Source: Mycobacteroides immunogenum (lineage in GTDB: Bacteria > Actinomycetota > Actinomycetes > Mycobacteriales > Mycobacteriaceae). Taken from it: a stretch of DNA of 64,000 nt. Below, in pieces: positions 8,484 through 16,951 of this stretch. The position numbers and the translations under genes were made by a program. The notes below the pieces were generated by a model, which saw only the letters and a program-made list of their open reading frames with translations, did no database searches and had not been told where the DNA came from. Numbering within the stretch: the stretch's first letter is position 1; the number at the start of each line of letters is the position of its first letter. The stretch covers positions 5,022,001-5,086,000 of the forward strand of contig NZ_CP011530.1 in NCBI RefSeq assembly GCF_001605725.1. Direction: 5' to 3'.

Positions 8484-9215
8484 ATGCGTAGACGCACATT
8501 TCTTCGTTCCAGCTCTCTAGCCGTTCCTGCTGCGGCACTGGGTCTCACCTCAATGCCCGCGGAGGCTCATGCCGACGTCCGGCCCACCGGGTCAATCACA
8601 TACCCGTTCAGCGCAATCCACGTGCCGGCCACCAGCGCACCCTGGACGCTCGAACCGGATCGCGCGGTGCTGCTGGTCCACGATATGCAGCATTACTTTG
8701 TGAAGGCCTATGCGCCGCAGTCTGATCCCATCGCGACAGTGCTCAAGAACATCAAGAGCCTGCTCGATACCGCGCACGCGCACCAGGTACCGGTGTACTA
8801 CTCGGCACAACCCGGAGGCATGACGACAGCGCAACGCGGGCTCTTCGGCCAGCTCTACGGACCCGGCATGCCCGACGACGACGCCGAGCGGGCCATCGTC
8901 GATCCGCTCGGGCCGACGGCCGCAGATACCGTTCTCACCAAATGGAAGTACAGCGAGTTCTTCCGCTCCGATCTCCTGGACATCCTGCGCAACGCCAACC
9001 GGGATCAGCTGATCATCGTGGGTGTCTACGCCTTCTCCGGGATCACCGCTACGTCCACCGACGCGATTCAGAACGACATCCAGGCCTTCATCGTCTCCGA
9101 TGCAGTGGCGGATTACACCGCCACTGGCCACAATCAGGCGCTGACCTGGTGCGCGGAACGGACAGCCAGAATCTTGACCACGCGGTCTGCGCTGAGCGCA
9201 CTGGCCAATTCCTGA
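8484..9215 (+). CDS. Tat-exported isochorismatase-like hydrolase
   Basis: A 243-residue protein beginning at the ATG after GGGAGAG. The N-terminus RRRTFLRSSSLAVPAAALG..AEAHA has the twin-arginine motif (RRxFL), a hydrophobic core and an A-x-A cleavage site near residue 30. The mature part is closest to EntB/PhzD-type isochorismatases: LLVHDMQHYFV (Asp67), TKWKYSEFF (lysine 153 region) and GVYAFSGITATSTDAIQNDIQAFIVSDAVADY. Like EntB/PhzD it lacks the catalytic cysteine of nicotinamidases. Isochorismatases are normally cytosolic enzymes of siderophore or phenazine synthesis, so an exported form is odd. It is about 88 bp downstream of the CYP102 gene, followed by a strong terminator. Confidence 0.85.
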   Translation: MRRRTFLRSSSLAVPAAALGLTSMPAEAHADVRPTGSITYPFSAIHVPATSAPWTLEPDRAVLLVHDMQHYFVKAYAPQSDPIATVLKNIKSLLDTAHAHQVPVYYSAQPGGMTTAQRGLFGQLYGPGMPDDDAERAIVDPLGPTAADTVLTKWKYSEFFRSDLLDILRNANRDQLIIVGVYAFSGITATSTDAIQNDIQAFIVSDAVADYTATGHNQALTWCAERTARILTTRSALSALANS

Positions 9216-9230
9216 TCACCTGCCGATACA

Positions 9231-9269
9231 ACAAAGGCCGCCTGCATCATTCATGCAGGCGGCCTTTGT
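9231..9269. terminator. Perfect 16-bp-stem terminator between convergent genes
   Basis: Arms ACAAAGGCCGCCTGCA and TGCAGGCGGCCTTTGT with a seven-base loop. It serves the isochorismatase-like gene on the plus strand and ahpD on the minus strand. Confidence 0.85.
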
Positions 9270-9277
9270 GACGTTAC

Positions 9278-9805
9278 TTAGACCAGCGCGGGAACCGTGG
9301 CCAGCGCCTGTGCGACACCGGCAACGATCGCGGCAATCTTGAGACCTTCCAAGATCTGCTCACGGGTCAGCCCGGCCTCACGCAGCACCTTCTCGTGCGA
9401 CCCCACACAGAAGTGGCAGCCGTTGATGGTGGACACCGCGAAGGACCACAGTTCGAACTCGGCCTTGTCAACGCCCGGGTTGGCCATGATGTTCATCCGC
9501 AGTCCGGGGCGCAGATCGTCATAGGCTCCATCCAGGAAGCCGCGACCTCGGTAGAACACGTTGGTCATCGCCATGATGGACGCGGCGCCCAGCGCGGCAT
9601 CCAGCGCCTCGGGCGATAGCACGCCCGCAGCTTCCTCGCGAATCTCCTTGAACACCTGCTCGTTACGGGTGGCAGCCGCCGTGGCGACCAAAGTGCCCCA
9701 GAGCTGGCTCGGAGACAGCACGGTGCCCCGCGCCACCGAGCCCAGGTTGAGCTTGAGATCCTTGGCGTACTCGGGCAGTGCTTCCTTCAGGTTGTCGATG
9801 CTCAT
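9278..9805 (-). CDS. ahpD: Alkyl hydroperoxidase AhpD
   Basis: A 175-residue carboxymuconolactone-decarboxylase-fold protein with the redox motif C130-H-F-C133 ([12 protein letters not shown]), the same numbering as M. tuberculosis AhpD. It reduces AhpC, taking electrons from dihydrolipoamide systems in mycobacteria, and so supports peroxide and peroxynitrite removal. It lies directly downstream of ahpC (one base between them) in one operon. Confidence 0.96.
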   Translation of the reverse strand: MSIDNLKEALPEYAKDLKLNLGSVARGTVLSPSQLWGTLVATAAATRNEQVFKEIREEAAGVLSPEALDAALGAASIMAMTNVFYRGRGFLDGAYDDLRPGLRMNIMANPGVDKAEFELWSFAVSTINGCHFCVGSHEKVLREAGLTREQILEGLKIAAIVAGVAQALATVPALV

Positions 9806-9806
9806 G

Positions 9807-10394
9807 TCAGACGCCCGCGCTCATCAGCTCGCCCGCGTCGATGGTCGGGTCACCCTTGCGCCAGTTGCAGGCGCACAGCTCGTCGGACTGCAGCGCGTCG
9901 AGTACGCGCAGCACCTCGTCGACATTGCGGCCCACCGAACCGGCGGTGACGGAAACGAACTGGATGATGTTGTCGGGGTCCACGATGAAGGTCGCCCGAT
10001 CCGCCACACCATCGGAGTTCAGCACGCCCGCGGCCTCGGCCAGCTCGCGCTTGAGGTCGCTGAGCATCGGGAACGGCAGGGTCTTGAGATCCTCGTGCTG
10101 TGCGCGCCACTGGAAGTGCACGAACTCGTTGTCGACCGAAGCGCCCAGCACCTGGGTGTCGCGATCGGCGAACTCGTCGTTCAGACGGCCGAACGCGGCG
10201 ATCTCCGTCGGGCACACGAAGGTGAAGTCCTTGGGCCAGAAGAAGATTACGCGCCACTTGCCGGGGTGGTCGTCGCTGGTGACGGTGGTGAAGTAGTCGT
10301 CCGGCTGCTGTGCGTTCACCTTCGACAGGTCGCCGCCGATGACCGCAGTGAGGTTGTATGCCGGGAATTCATCGCCGATGGTGCGCAGAGTCAC
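9807..10394 (-). CDS. ahpC: Alkyl hydroperoxide reductase AhpC (peroxiredoxin)
   Basis: A 195-residue 2-Cys peroxiredoxin. The peroxidatic cysteine is C61 in FTFVCPTE, and C174 and C176 lie in DELCACNW; the three positions match the mycobacterial AhpC arrangement exactly. It reduces organic peroxides, H2O2 and peroxynitrite. It is first gene of ahpC-ahpD, divergent from oxyR with 96 bp between the starts, the standard setting for OxyR control. Confidence 0.97.
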   Translation of the reverse strand: MTLRTIGDEFPAYNLTAVIGGDLSKVNAQQPDDYFTTVTSDDHPGKWRVIFFWPKDFTFVCPTEIAAFGRLNDEFADRDTQVLGASVDNEFVHFQWRAQHEDLKTLPFPMLSDLKRELAEAAGVLNSDGVADRATFIVDPDNIIQFVSVTAGSVGRNVDEVLRVLDALQSDELCACNWRKGDPTIDAGELMSAGV

Positions 10395-10490
10395 GATTCT
10401 CCTTCACGTATTCGCTGAATGCTTACTGAGACCATCGTGCCGGAAAATCTTCCAAAACAAAACGTGATTGTTCGCACTATATTGATAGGT
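10395..10490. promoter_or_regulatory. ahpC-oxyR divergent promoter region
   Basis: This 96-bp AT-rich spacer between ahpC and oxyR starts must contain both promoters and the OxyR site. I do not see the classic mycobacterial CTTATC..GATAAG dyad; only ATTGATAGG near the oxyR start resembles a half-site. The exact operator is left open. Confidence 0.5.
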
Positions 10491-11477
10491 ATGTCCGATC
10501 GTAGTTATCAGCCGACAGTTGTCGGCCTGCGCGCATTTGTGGCAATCGCACGTAAACGCCATTTCGGCAGCGCGGCCGCCGAGCTTGGCGTGAGCCAGCC
10601 CTCGCTTTCGCAGGCACTCTCCATGCTGGAAGAAGGCCTGAGCGTGAAGCTCGTCGAACGCAACACCCGCAAGGTGCTGCTCACCCCCGAGGGCGAGGCG
10701 CTGCTGGAAAAAGCCATCGCGGCGCTCAACTCAGTTGATGAATTCACCTCCGCGGCAAGCGGTGTACGCGATCCGTTTGCCCAGACACTGCGGCTGGGCC
10801 TGATACCCACCGTGGCCCCATACGTACTGCCCATGGTGCTCAGCGGCCTGTCCCGCGAGTTCCCGGAGATGTCGCTGCGAGTCACCGAAGACCAGACCAA
10901 CCGGCTGCTCCGGTCACTCGCCGAGGGCACCTTGGACGTAGCGGTGATGGCATTACCCGTGCAAACCCAAGGCATGGCAGAAATACCCATGTATCGGGAG
11001 GACTTCGTCCTCGCGCTGCCGTCCGGGCACCCGCTGGCCGGCAGTACCAACATCGAGCCCGCCGACCTGGCCGATATGCCGCTGTTGTTGCTGGACGAGG
11101 GTCATTGCCTACGCGATCAGGCCCTGGAAGTGTGCCAGCTCGCCGGAGTTCGCCCTGATCTGGGACACACCCGGGCCGCCTCCCTGGCCACCGCCGTGCA
11201 GTGCGTTGAGGGCGGCCTCGGTGTCACACTCATTCCCGGCACCGCCGTCACCGCCGAGACCGCGAGCGGCGGTTTGGCCACTGCCACCTTCGCCGAGCCG
11301 GTGCCGGGACGCCGAATCGGATTGGTATACCGCGCGATCAGCGCCCGCGAAGACGCCTACCGCCGATTGGCCGAACTGCTCACCCAATTGGTCTCGGCCG
11401 TGCATCCGGTGACTGCCGACATCGCTTACCGCCAGCGCCCGAGAATCTCCTCGGCCCGCGCCGACAGCGCCCGCTGA
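10491..11477 (+). CDS. oxyR: Peroxide-sensing LysR regulator OxyR, intact
   Basis: A 328-residue protein from the ATG at 10491; an upstream in-frame ATG would put 24 non-family residues in front. The LysR HTH is at about residues 12-60. The redox pair is C206 and C215 in [12 protein letters not shown], identical in spacing to E. coli C199/C208. It is expected to activate ahpCD on peroxide oxidation. In M. tuberculosis oxyR is a pseudogene; here the frame is complete. Its last 52 bases overlap the convergent lyase gene. Confidence 0.95.
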   Translation: MSDRSYQPTVVGLRAFVAIARKRHFGSAAAELGVSQPSLSQALSMLEEGLSVKLVERNTRKVLLTPEGEALLEKAIAALNSVDEFTSAASGVRDPFAQTLRLGLIPTVAPYVLPMVLSGLSREFPEMSLRVTEDQTNRLLRSLAEGTLDVAVMALPVQTQGMAEIPMYREDFVLALPSGHPLAGSTNIEPADLADMPLLLLDEGHCLRDQALEVCQLAGVRPDLGHTRAASLATAVQCVEGGLGVTLIPGTAVTAETASGGLATATFAEPVPGRRIGLVYRAISAREDAYRRLAELLTQLVSAVHPVTADIAYRQRPRISSARADSAR

Positions 11478-12181
11478 AAGAACGGGCCGAAGCTGATACG
11501 TCCAACCCCCAACGGGCCGAACGACGCCGGATCGTCAACGTCGGGCAGCGCGATGGCGTTTACCGGAAGCGGAAGCTCAGATGTCAAGCGGCGCTGGATA
11601 TCCGGCTCGTGGCGGCCCACCGGGTAGAGCGAGTCGGCACCCGCCTCGGCCGCCAGCTTCAGCCGAGCAATGGCCCGATCCACCCGATCCGACTCGTCCC
11701 CGATCTGCCGCAAGAGCACATCGGTGCGTGCGTTGATCACCACCGGCACACCGGCCTGGTCGGCCGCAGCACGCAGTGCACCAACAAGATCGGCGTGTTC
11801 CTGGGGCTCGCGGAGGCGTCCGCCCTCACTGTGCACGGTGTCTTCGATGTTCAATCCGACGGCACCTGCTTCGATAAGTCCTTCGATGAGCCGTTGCGGC
11901 GTCTGCGCGTATCCGGACTCGATATCCACTGAAATCGGCAGATCCACCGCTGCGGTGATCTGCGCGACGCGCGCCACCACATCCTCGAACGACATGCCCT
12001 CGGCATCGGGCTTGCCCACGGAATCGGCAAGCGGATGTGAGCCCACCGTCAATGCCGCGAATCCGGCATTCGCGGCCAGCGTGGCCGACCACGCGTCCCA
12101 CACCGTGGGCAGGAACACCGGATCGCCCGGTACATGCAATGACTTGAGCAGCGAGGCCTTGGCGGCGAGGTCGGTCGACAT
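11426..12181 (-). CDS. Isocitrate lyase/PEP mutase superfamily enzyme
   Basis: A 251-residue TIM-barrel protein of the ICL/PEPM superfamily: [47 protein letters not shown] (metal-binding Asp), GLNIEDTVH and INARTDVLL. The loop after NIEDTVH reads SEGGRLREP and lacks the K-(K/R)-C-G-H of true isocitrate and methylisocitrate lyases, so it belongs with PEP-mutase, oxaloacetase or 2,3-dimethylmalate-lyase-like members that cleave or rearrange C-C or P-C bonds of 2-hydroxy/oxo acids. It is last gene of the leftward operon 14421 to 11426. The ATG at 12181 is preferred to a TTG four codons upstream. Substrate unknown. Confidence 0.85.
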   Translation of the reverse strand: MSTDLAAKASLLKSLHVPGDPVFLPTVWDAWSATLAANAGFAALTVGSHPLADSVGKPDAEGMSFEDVVARVAQITAAVDLPISVDIESGYAQTPQRLIEGLIEAGAVGLNIEDTVHSEGGRLREPQEHADLVGALRAAADQAGVPVVINARTDVLLRQIGDESDRVDRAIARLKLAAEAGADSLYPVGRHEPDIQRRLTSELPLPVNAIALPDVDDPASFGPLGVGRISFGPFFQRALSARAEEILGRWR

Positions 12182-12210
12182 GCCTACATCCAACCGCGTC
12201 CGGCGCGGAT

Positions 12211-12903
12211 TTACTCCACCGATGTGGCGGCCGAACCACGACGAGCCATCAGGCGTGCGACCGCATCGTGCATGTGCTCGTCAATGAGTCGATAGGCGGC
12301 GGGCGCGTCACCGGCACCGACGGCCGCGCAGAGCACCTCGTGCTCACGAACCTGCTCAGTGAGATCCGGGTACGTGCCCTGCAGCTCACCCAGCAGCATC
12401 CGCGTCTCAAGCAACAACGTGCGCATGGCACGGCGCAGACGCGGGCTCCCGGAGCAGTCCACCAAGACCTCATGGAAATCCTGATCGGCGTCGGTGACGG
12501 CAACGATGTCGCCGCGTGCGGCGGCCTCGGTCATCACTGCCACCGGCACCAGCAGCCGCCGGTACGCGGTGACGGTGTCGCCGGACATGATGCATTCCAA
12601 AGCGGCTCGCTCGATGGCGGCCCGCGATCGGTAGACGTCCAGAACGTCGTCGTCGGTCAGCTCGATGACGAAGATCCCGCGATTGCGTTCACTGCGCAGC
12701 AGTCCCTCGGATACCAAGCGCTGCATCGCTTCGCGCAGGGGGCCGCGAGACACCGCGAACTGTGCCGCCAGCGAGGCCTCGCCCAGTTGGGCACCGGGCG
12801 CCAGCACACCCCGCATGATCGCGATCCGCAGCCGCTCGGCGATCAGCTCCGCCGTCGACTGCCTCTCCAGGGGAGCGAACTCCTCAGGCACCAGCGTCGT
12901 CAT
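12211..12903 (-). CDS. GntR-family (FadR/FCD-type) transcriptional regulator
   Basis: A 230-residue protein. It has an N-terminal winged HTH (TAELIAERLRIAIMRGVLAPGAQLGEASLAAQFAVSRGPLREAMQRLVSEGLL, about residues 15-75) and an all-helical FCD effector domain with the ligand/metal-type pattern DxxxH (DADQDFHEVLV) and a terminal DEHMHDAV. It sits inside the catabolic operon between the racemase-like gene and the lyase. FadR/FCD regulators usually repress catabolic genes and release on binding a pathway acid. The identical 14-bp palindromes at 14514 and 18759 are its likely operators, which would place four transcription units under it. No strong ribosome-binding site was seen before the chosen ATG. 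Confidence 0.9.
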   Translation of the reverse strand: MTTLVPEEFAPLERQSTAELIAERLRIAIMRGVLAPGAQLGEASLAAQFAVSRGPLREAMQRLVSEGLLRSERNRGIFVIELTDDDVLDVYRSRAAIERAALECIMSGDTVTAYRRLLVPVAVMTEAAARGDIVAVTDADQDFHEVLVDCSGSPRLRRAMRTLLLETRMLLGELQGTYPDLTEQVREHEVLCAAVGAGDAPAAYRLIDEHMHDAVARLMARRGSAATSVE

Positions 12904-12907
12904 CGCA

Positions 12908-12928
12908 GGTGAGCCACTCGGGCGAAGA
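12908..12928 (+). repeat. Degenerate copy of 21-bp border repeat
   Basis: This 21-bp stretch matches the repeat at 18692 in 17 positions. It lies immediately upstream of the GntR start. Confidence 0.4.
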
Positions 12929-12931
12929 CCA

Positions 12932-13666
12932 TCATTGCTGCCTCCTGAAAAGCCGCCCCAAACCCGAAACATCGGGCACCTCGTCGATTAATCGCAAACC
13001 TTCCCACACTGTCACCTGGTTCGCGGTCAATACCACCTTGCCCAGCCGTGATTCGAGCCGCTCCACGTGCGCGATGGTGTGCATGGCGGTATCGGGGATC
13101 AGCAGCGCCTCCGCATCCGGATGGTCGTTGGCGCCGGCGAGTTCGTCGACCTGGTCGGCGGTGAGCCGGCCCACCTCGGCGGCGGTATCAATGCCCGCTT
13201 CGCCCATCGAGACAACCTCGATACCGTGCGCGGCCAGAAATGCCACGAACAGCTCCGCGATATCCCGGGGGTAGCTCGCGGCCACCGCCACTTTCGAGAC
13301 CCCGAGCGCGGCAGCGGCATTCACGAAGGCAAAGGACGTGCTGGATGCCGGGGTGCCGCTGCACTCCGACAGCCCCGCCACCTGCTCTGCCGCTCCCCGC
13401 GGGCCATAGACAAAACTGCCCGAGGTGCAGGCCCACACGACGGCCCCTGGCGCGTGCGGGCGCAACAGTCGAGCGCCCTCGGCCAGTTTCTCGGGGCTGC
13501 CGAGATCGAGTAGCTCGGGCACCGCATGCAAATCGGTGCCGTAGATGTGTACTACGGGGAAGTTCATGTCCAACTGCCGCGCCACCAGCGGGTAATCCGA
13601 CTCGGCGGCATGGTCCGGATAAATGAACCCCACCGTCGGCGCGAATCGCCGTCCCTCGGACACCAT
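12932..13666 (-). CDS. Asp/Glu racemase / arylmalonate decarboxylase-like enzyme, one-cysteine form
   Basis: A 244-residue protein whose ATG overlaps the stop of the upstream paralogue (TGATG) behind GGAGGAGG, so translation is coupled. It shares the maleate isomerase/AMDase architecture: GFIYPD at the N-terminus, first active-site loop WACTSGSFVYG with C80, and central AASYPRDIAELF. At the second site, where family members usually have Cys (SCTN in the neighbour), it reads IPDTAMHT, so no second cysteine is present. It may be a decarboxylase, an isomerase with altered chemistry or a partner subunit of the paralogue. Substrate unknown. Confidence 0.8.
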   Translation of the reverse strand: MVSEGRRFAPTVGFIYPDHAAESDYPLVARQLDMNFPVVHIYGTDLHAVPELLDLGSPEKLAEGARLLRPHAPGAVVWACTSGSFVYGPRGAAEQVAGLSECSGTPASSTSFAFVNAAAALGVSKVAVAASYPRDIAELFVAFLAAHGIEVVSMGEAGIDTAAEVGRLTADQVDELAGANDHPDAEALLIPDTAMHTIAHVERLESRLGKVVLTANQVTVWEGLRLIDEVPDVSGLGRLFRRQQ

Positions 13667-14421
13667 CAGGTACCTCCTCCGAATACGTCGCGGAGCCACC
13701 GTCCGGGCCCCATCATGGGAAGACTCATCCGGTCCAGACAGGCCCAGATGGTCAGTTGGTTGGCGGTCAATACCGGCTTGCCCAGCAGCCGCTCCAGCGG
13801 GTCGATCACGTCGTATGTGCGCAGATTGGTACAGCTGACGAAGATTGCCTCGGCATCGGCGGTATCGGCGGCCAGGATGCGTTCGGCAACGGTGCGGTAG
13901 TTGACCTTCCAGATGCCGCCGCCCAGTCCCAGGTGGTCCGTGCGCACCACCGTGACCCCCAACTCGCCCAAAAACTTGGCGAGCAGCTCGGTCAGCTCGG
14001 CGTCGTATGGAGTGATGACGCTGATCCGGTTGATGTTCAGGGCCGTCACCGCCTCAGCCAGCGCCCCCGAGGTGGTGACCGCGGACTTGGCACCCGCCGC
14101 CATGATGGCCTCGACCAGTTCCCGCTCGTGCTCGACACCGCGGATGAAACTCCCCGAAGTACACAGGTAGGCAACGACTTCCGGCTCCACATGCAGCACA
14201 TCGCGAGTGGCAGCCTGCAGGTGGGACGTATTGGACACCAGCTCGGCCATCGCCCGGCTCACCGGCACCGGCTCGTAGGGGGTGCGGGCAAGATGCAATG
14301 ACACCTCCGCGGGAATCCAGCGCCACAACTCGCGCTCCAATGCGAGATCGAAGGGCGCGATGATGCCGATACCGCGCTGATCAGCCGACTCGGCGAAGTC
14401 GGGGAGAGACGAGAAATCCAC
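13666..14421 (-). CDS. Maleate isomerase / Asp-Glu racemase superfamily enzyme, two-cysteine form
   Basis: A 251-residue protein with IIAPFDLALERELWRW at the N-terminus, first cysteine C87 in YLCTSGSF and second cysteine C197 in FVSCTNLRTYDVIDPLE. Both catalytic cysteines of maleate cis-trans isomerases and amino-acid or hydantoin racemases are thus present, unlike its coupled neighbour. It is first gene of the leftward operon (this gene, paralogue, GntR, lyase), divergent from the D-2-hydroxyacid dehydrogenase across a GntR-type palindrome. Cofactor-independent isomerisation or racemisation of an acid intermediate is the likely reaction. Confidence 0.85.
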   Translation of the reverse strand: MDFSSLPDFAESADQRGIGIIAPFDLALERELWRWIPAEVSLHLARTPYEPVPVSRAMAELVSNTSHLQAATRDVLHVEPEVVAYLCTSGSFIRGVEHERELVEAIMAAGAKSAVTTSGALAEAVTALNINRISVITPYDAELTELLAKFLGELGVTVVRTDHLGLGGGIWKVNYRTVAERILAADTADAEAIFVSCTNLRTYDVIDPLERLLGKPVLTANQLTIWACLDRMSLPMMGPGRWLRDVFGGGT

Positions 14422-14484
14422 CGGCAGGACCTAACACTCGCAGCATCGCTCTACGCCTGAGCCAGACCTGGTCATTTTCTGCGC

Positions 14485-14505
14485 TCTTCGCGCACGCAGC
14501 TCATC
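14485..14505 (-). repeat. 21-bp border repeat, inverted copy
   Basis: On the minus strand this matches the repeat at 18692 in 19 of 21 positions. It lies in the divergent promoter region of the catabolic island. Confidence 0.5.
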
Positions 14506-14513
14506 GCAACTCA

Positions 14514-14527
14514 GATTGTTGACAATC
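14514..14527. promoter_or_regulatory. Probable GntR operator, copy 1
   Basis: GATTGTTGACAATC, a palindrome with six-base arms (GATTGT/ACAATC). It is identical to the site at 18759-18772 and matches the TTGT-N2-ACAA form of FadR-subfamily operators. TTGACA within it could serve as a -35 element, so binding would block the promoter of the dehydrogenase-amidase unit. Confidence 0.7.
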
Positions 14528-14553
14528 ATACGATATCTCCATACGGTGTCAAC

Positions 14554-15498
14554 GTGAGCGAGCAGCTTGCGCGAAGGCCAGTGATAGCCGTGCAGCACGC
14601 CCCTGGCTCGATCCCCGAACGTCTTGCCCCGGTGATCGCCGCCGCCGACGTGCGCCTGGTGGAATCGGAGCGGTTGGCGACGGCCCTGCCGGGCGCCGAG
14701 ATTCTCTTCGCGTATGACTTCCGTTCTACCGCGCTGCGCGAAACATGGTCTGCCGCAGACTCGCTACGCTGGGTTCACATCGCATCGACCGGCGTCGATC
14801 CGGTGCTGTTCGATGAGCTTGTCCACAGTGACGTAGTACTCACCAATTCCCGTGGCCTATTCGAACGCCCCATCGCCGAGTACGTACTCGCACAAATCTT
14901 GGCCTTCGCCAAGGATATTCGCCGTTCCAGCAGGGCACAAGCGGCCCTGAGCTGGCGTCACTTCGAATCCGAGTCCATCGAAGATGTCCCCGTGGGTGTG
15001 CTCGGCACCGGACCGATCGGGCAGGCCATCGCCGCGTTACTGATCGCCGCCGGCATGCGGGTGACGGTACTGGGCCGTGCCGAATCCACCGATCTACCCG
15101 CGCGCGTAGGCGAATTCGAGTACCTGGTGCTGGCCGCGCCGCTCACCGCGCAGACACATGGCATCGTCAACGCTCGCGTGCTCTCGGCTATGCGGCCGAC
15201 AGCACGGCTGATCAACGTGGGCCGGGGCGAGCTGGTCGGCACCTGGGATCTGGTGTCGGCCCTGAACAGTGGCCGCATCGCGGGCGCCGCACTGGACGTC
15301 ACGGACCCCGAGCCACTGCCGGTGGGACATCCGTTGTGGCGCACTCCGAACACGCACATCACCCCGCACAACAGCGGTGATGTGCACGGTTGGTCCGACC
15401 GGCTTCAGGACCAGTTCGCCGCCAATTTCGAGCGCTATCTCCGGGGTGAAGAACTTCTGAACATCGTCGACAAGGACAGGATGCACCGCAATGCATAA
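14554..15498 (+). CDS. D-2-hydroxyacid dehydrogenase (NAD-dependent)
   Basis: A 314-residue protein. Its Rossmann motif is GVLGTGPIGQAIAALL, the conserved catalytic-arginine loop is INVGRGELV, and the catalytic histidine is in ITPHNSGD, all in the usual order for the GyaR/SerA-like family. It interconverts 2-hydroxy and 2-keto acids. The GTG start follows the operator region by 26 bp and no strong Shine-Dalgarno sequence is visible, so a near-leaderless mRNA is possible. The amidase start overlaps its last codons. It probably handles a hydroxy- or keto-acid intermediate of the island. Confidence 0.88.
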   Translation: MSEQLARRPVIAVQHAPGSIPERLAPVIAAADVRLVESERLATALPGAEILFAYDFRSTALRETWSAADSLRWVHIASTGVDPVLFDELVHSDVVLTNSRGLFERPIAEYVLAQILAFAKDIRRSSRAQAALSWRHFESESIEDVPVGVLGTGPIGQAIAALLIAAGMRVTVLGRAESTDLPARVGEFEYLVLAAPLTAQTHGIVNARVLSAMRPTARLINVGRGELVGTWDLVSALNSGRIAGAALDVTDPEPLPVGHPLWRTPNTHITPHNSGDVHGWSDRLQDQFAANFERYLRGEELLNIVDKDRMHRNA

Positions 15499-16882
15499 GC
15501 CGACCGATCCCACCGAGATGACGGCCCTGGAGCTGGTGGCCGCATACACCTCGGGAGAGCTGTCGCCGGTGGAGGCAACGGCGGCGGTGCTATCCCGGAT
15601 CGCCCAAACCGACAGCGCCATCAATGCGTACTGCCTTGTGGACGAGGAAGCGGCCCTGGCGGCAGCCACCGAATCCGAGCAGCGCTGGCGCGGCCACTAC
15701 ACCCGTGGCCTGCTCGACGGCGTACCGATCTCCATCAAGGATGTCTTCCTCACCCGGAATTGGCCCACCCTGCGCGGCTCCGGACTGATTGACCCGGCCG
15801 GACCCTGGGATGTGGACAGCCCTGCGGTGCAACGCATACGCGCCGATGGCATGGTCATGGTCGGCAAGACCACCACACCCGAATTCGCGTGGAAGGGAGT
15901 GACCGATAGCCGCCAGCGCGGGTTCACTCACAACCCGGCAGATCCGCGACGCACGGCGGGCGGCTCCTCGGGAGGCAGTGCGGCAGCTGTAGCCGCGGGC
16001 ATGGCGCCGATGTCCATCGGTACCGACGGCGGGGGCAGTGTCCGCATACCCGCCAGTTTCTGCGGGGTCGTCGGATTCAAGCCAACCCACGGCCGCATCC
16101 CGATGTACCCGATCAGCCCATTCGGCCCGCTGGCGCATGGCGGCCCGATCACCCGAACGGTGGAAGACGCTGCGCTGCTTATGGACATCATCAGCCTGCC
16201 GGACCATCGCGATCCCACCTCCCTATCGCCCACCCTCACCACCTACCGCTCACAGGTGTACCGCGATATGACCGGGTTGGACATCGCCTACTCCCCCACG
16301 CTGGGCTATGTCGACGTCGACCCCGAGGTCAACGACTTGGTGGAAAACGCCGTGAACGCGCTCAACGATGCCGGGTTACCGGTCACCCATGCCGACCCCG
16401 GTTTCAGCGATCCGATCGACTCATTCGAAACCCTCTGGGCCGCAGGAGCAGCGGCCAGTCTGAACAACTACGGTTCGCGAGCCGACGTGGGCGCGGACAT
16501 CGACTCCGGGCTGGCGCAGATGTGGGACACCGGCGCCGGAGCCTCGGCCACCGAGTATCTGGCGGCGCGCAATACGTGTGTGCAGCTGGGCGTCACCATG
16601 GGCGCGTTCCACGAGATGCACAATGTCCTCATCACCCCGACCGTCCCGATCCCCGCGTTCCCGCTGGGCGCCGACGTCCCACCCGATTCCGGGATGCGCT
16701 GGTGGGCGCAATGGACCCCGTTCACCTATCCGTTCAACATGACTCAACAACCTGCGCTGTCCATCCCGGTGGGCAACACCTCGCAGGGACTGCCGGTGGG
16801 CATGCAAATCGTGGGTCCACGGCACAGCGACGACTTGGTGCTGGCCGTGGGCCACTTCGCCGAACGGGTACTCGCGGGCTAG
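15491..16882 (+). CDS. Amidase-signature family hydrolase
   Basis: A 463-residue amidase with the complete Ser-cisSer-Lys triad: K83 (SIKDVF), S159 in the glycine/serine loop GGSSGGSAAAV and S183 in GTDGGGSVRIP. Length is normal. Family members hydrolyse amides to acid plus ammonia. It is translationally coupled to the upstream dehydrogenase (eight-base overlap). In the island it is the obvious entry enzyme, converting an amide to an acid or amino acid. The C-terminus LSIPVGNTSQGLPVGMQIVGPRHSDD is typical of the family. Confidence 0.93.
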   Translation: MHKPTDPTEMTALELVAAYTSGELSPVEATAAVLSRIAQTDSAINAYCLVDEEAALAAATESEQRWRGHYTRGLLDGVPISIKDVFLTRNWPTLRGSGLIDPAGPWDVDSPAVQRIRADGMVMVGKTTTPEFAWKGVTDSRQRGFTHNPADPRRTAGGSSGGSAAAVAAGMAPMSIGTDGGGSVRIPASFCGVVGFKPTHGRIPMYPISPFGPLAHGGPITRTVEDAALLMDIISLPDHRDPTSLSPTLTTYRSQVYRDMTGLDIAYSPTLGYVDVDPEVNDLVENAVNALNDAGLPVTHADPGFSDPIDSFETLWAAGAAASLNNYGSRADVGADIDSGLAQMWDTGAGASATEYLAARNTCVQLGVTMGAFHEMHNVLITPTVPIPAFPLGADVPPDSGMRWWAQWTPFTYPFNMTQQPALSIPVGNTSQGLPVGMQIVGPRHSDDLVLAVGHFAERVLAG

Positions 16883-16892
16883 GACGCCCACT

Positions 16893-16947
16893 TGCGATTT
16901 CGGTGCAGAAAGGTGCGCTTAGCGCCCTTTTCTGCACCGAAATCGCA
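16893..16947. repeat. Long intergenic palindrome (hairpin) between convergent genes
   Basis: Perfect 19-bp arms (16893-16911 and 16929-16947; core GATTTCGGTGCAGAAA) enclose an imperfect inner stem GGTGCGC/GCGCCC. It lies between the convergent amidase and DUF3830 genes and could end both transcripts. The moderate G+C of the stem and its perfect symmetry are more like a dispersed palindromic repeat than an ordinary terminator. Confidence 0.7.
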
Positions 16948-16951
16948 GTGT

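Noticed and set aside
11426..11477. Frameshift in oxyR or the lyase causing their overlap
   Set aside because: Both C-termini look natural for their families and end with in-frame stops; a 52-bp convergent overlap is acceptable.
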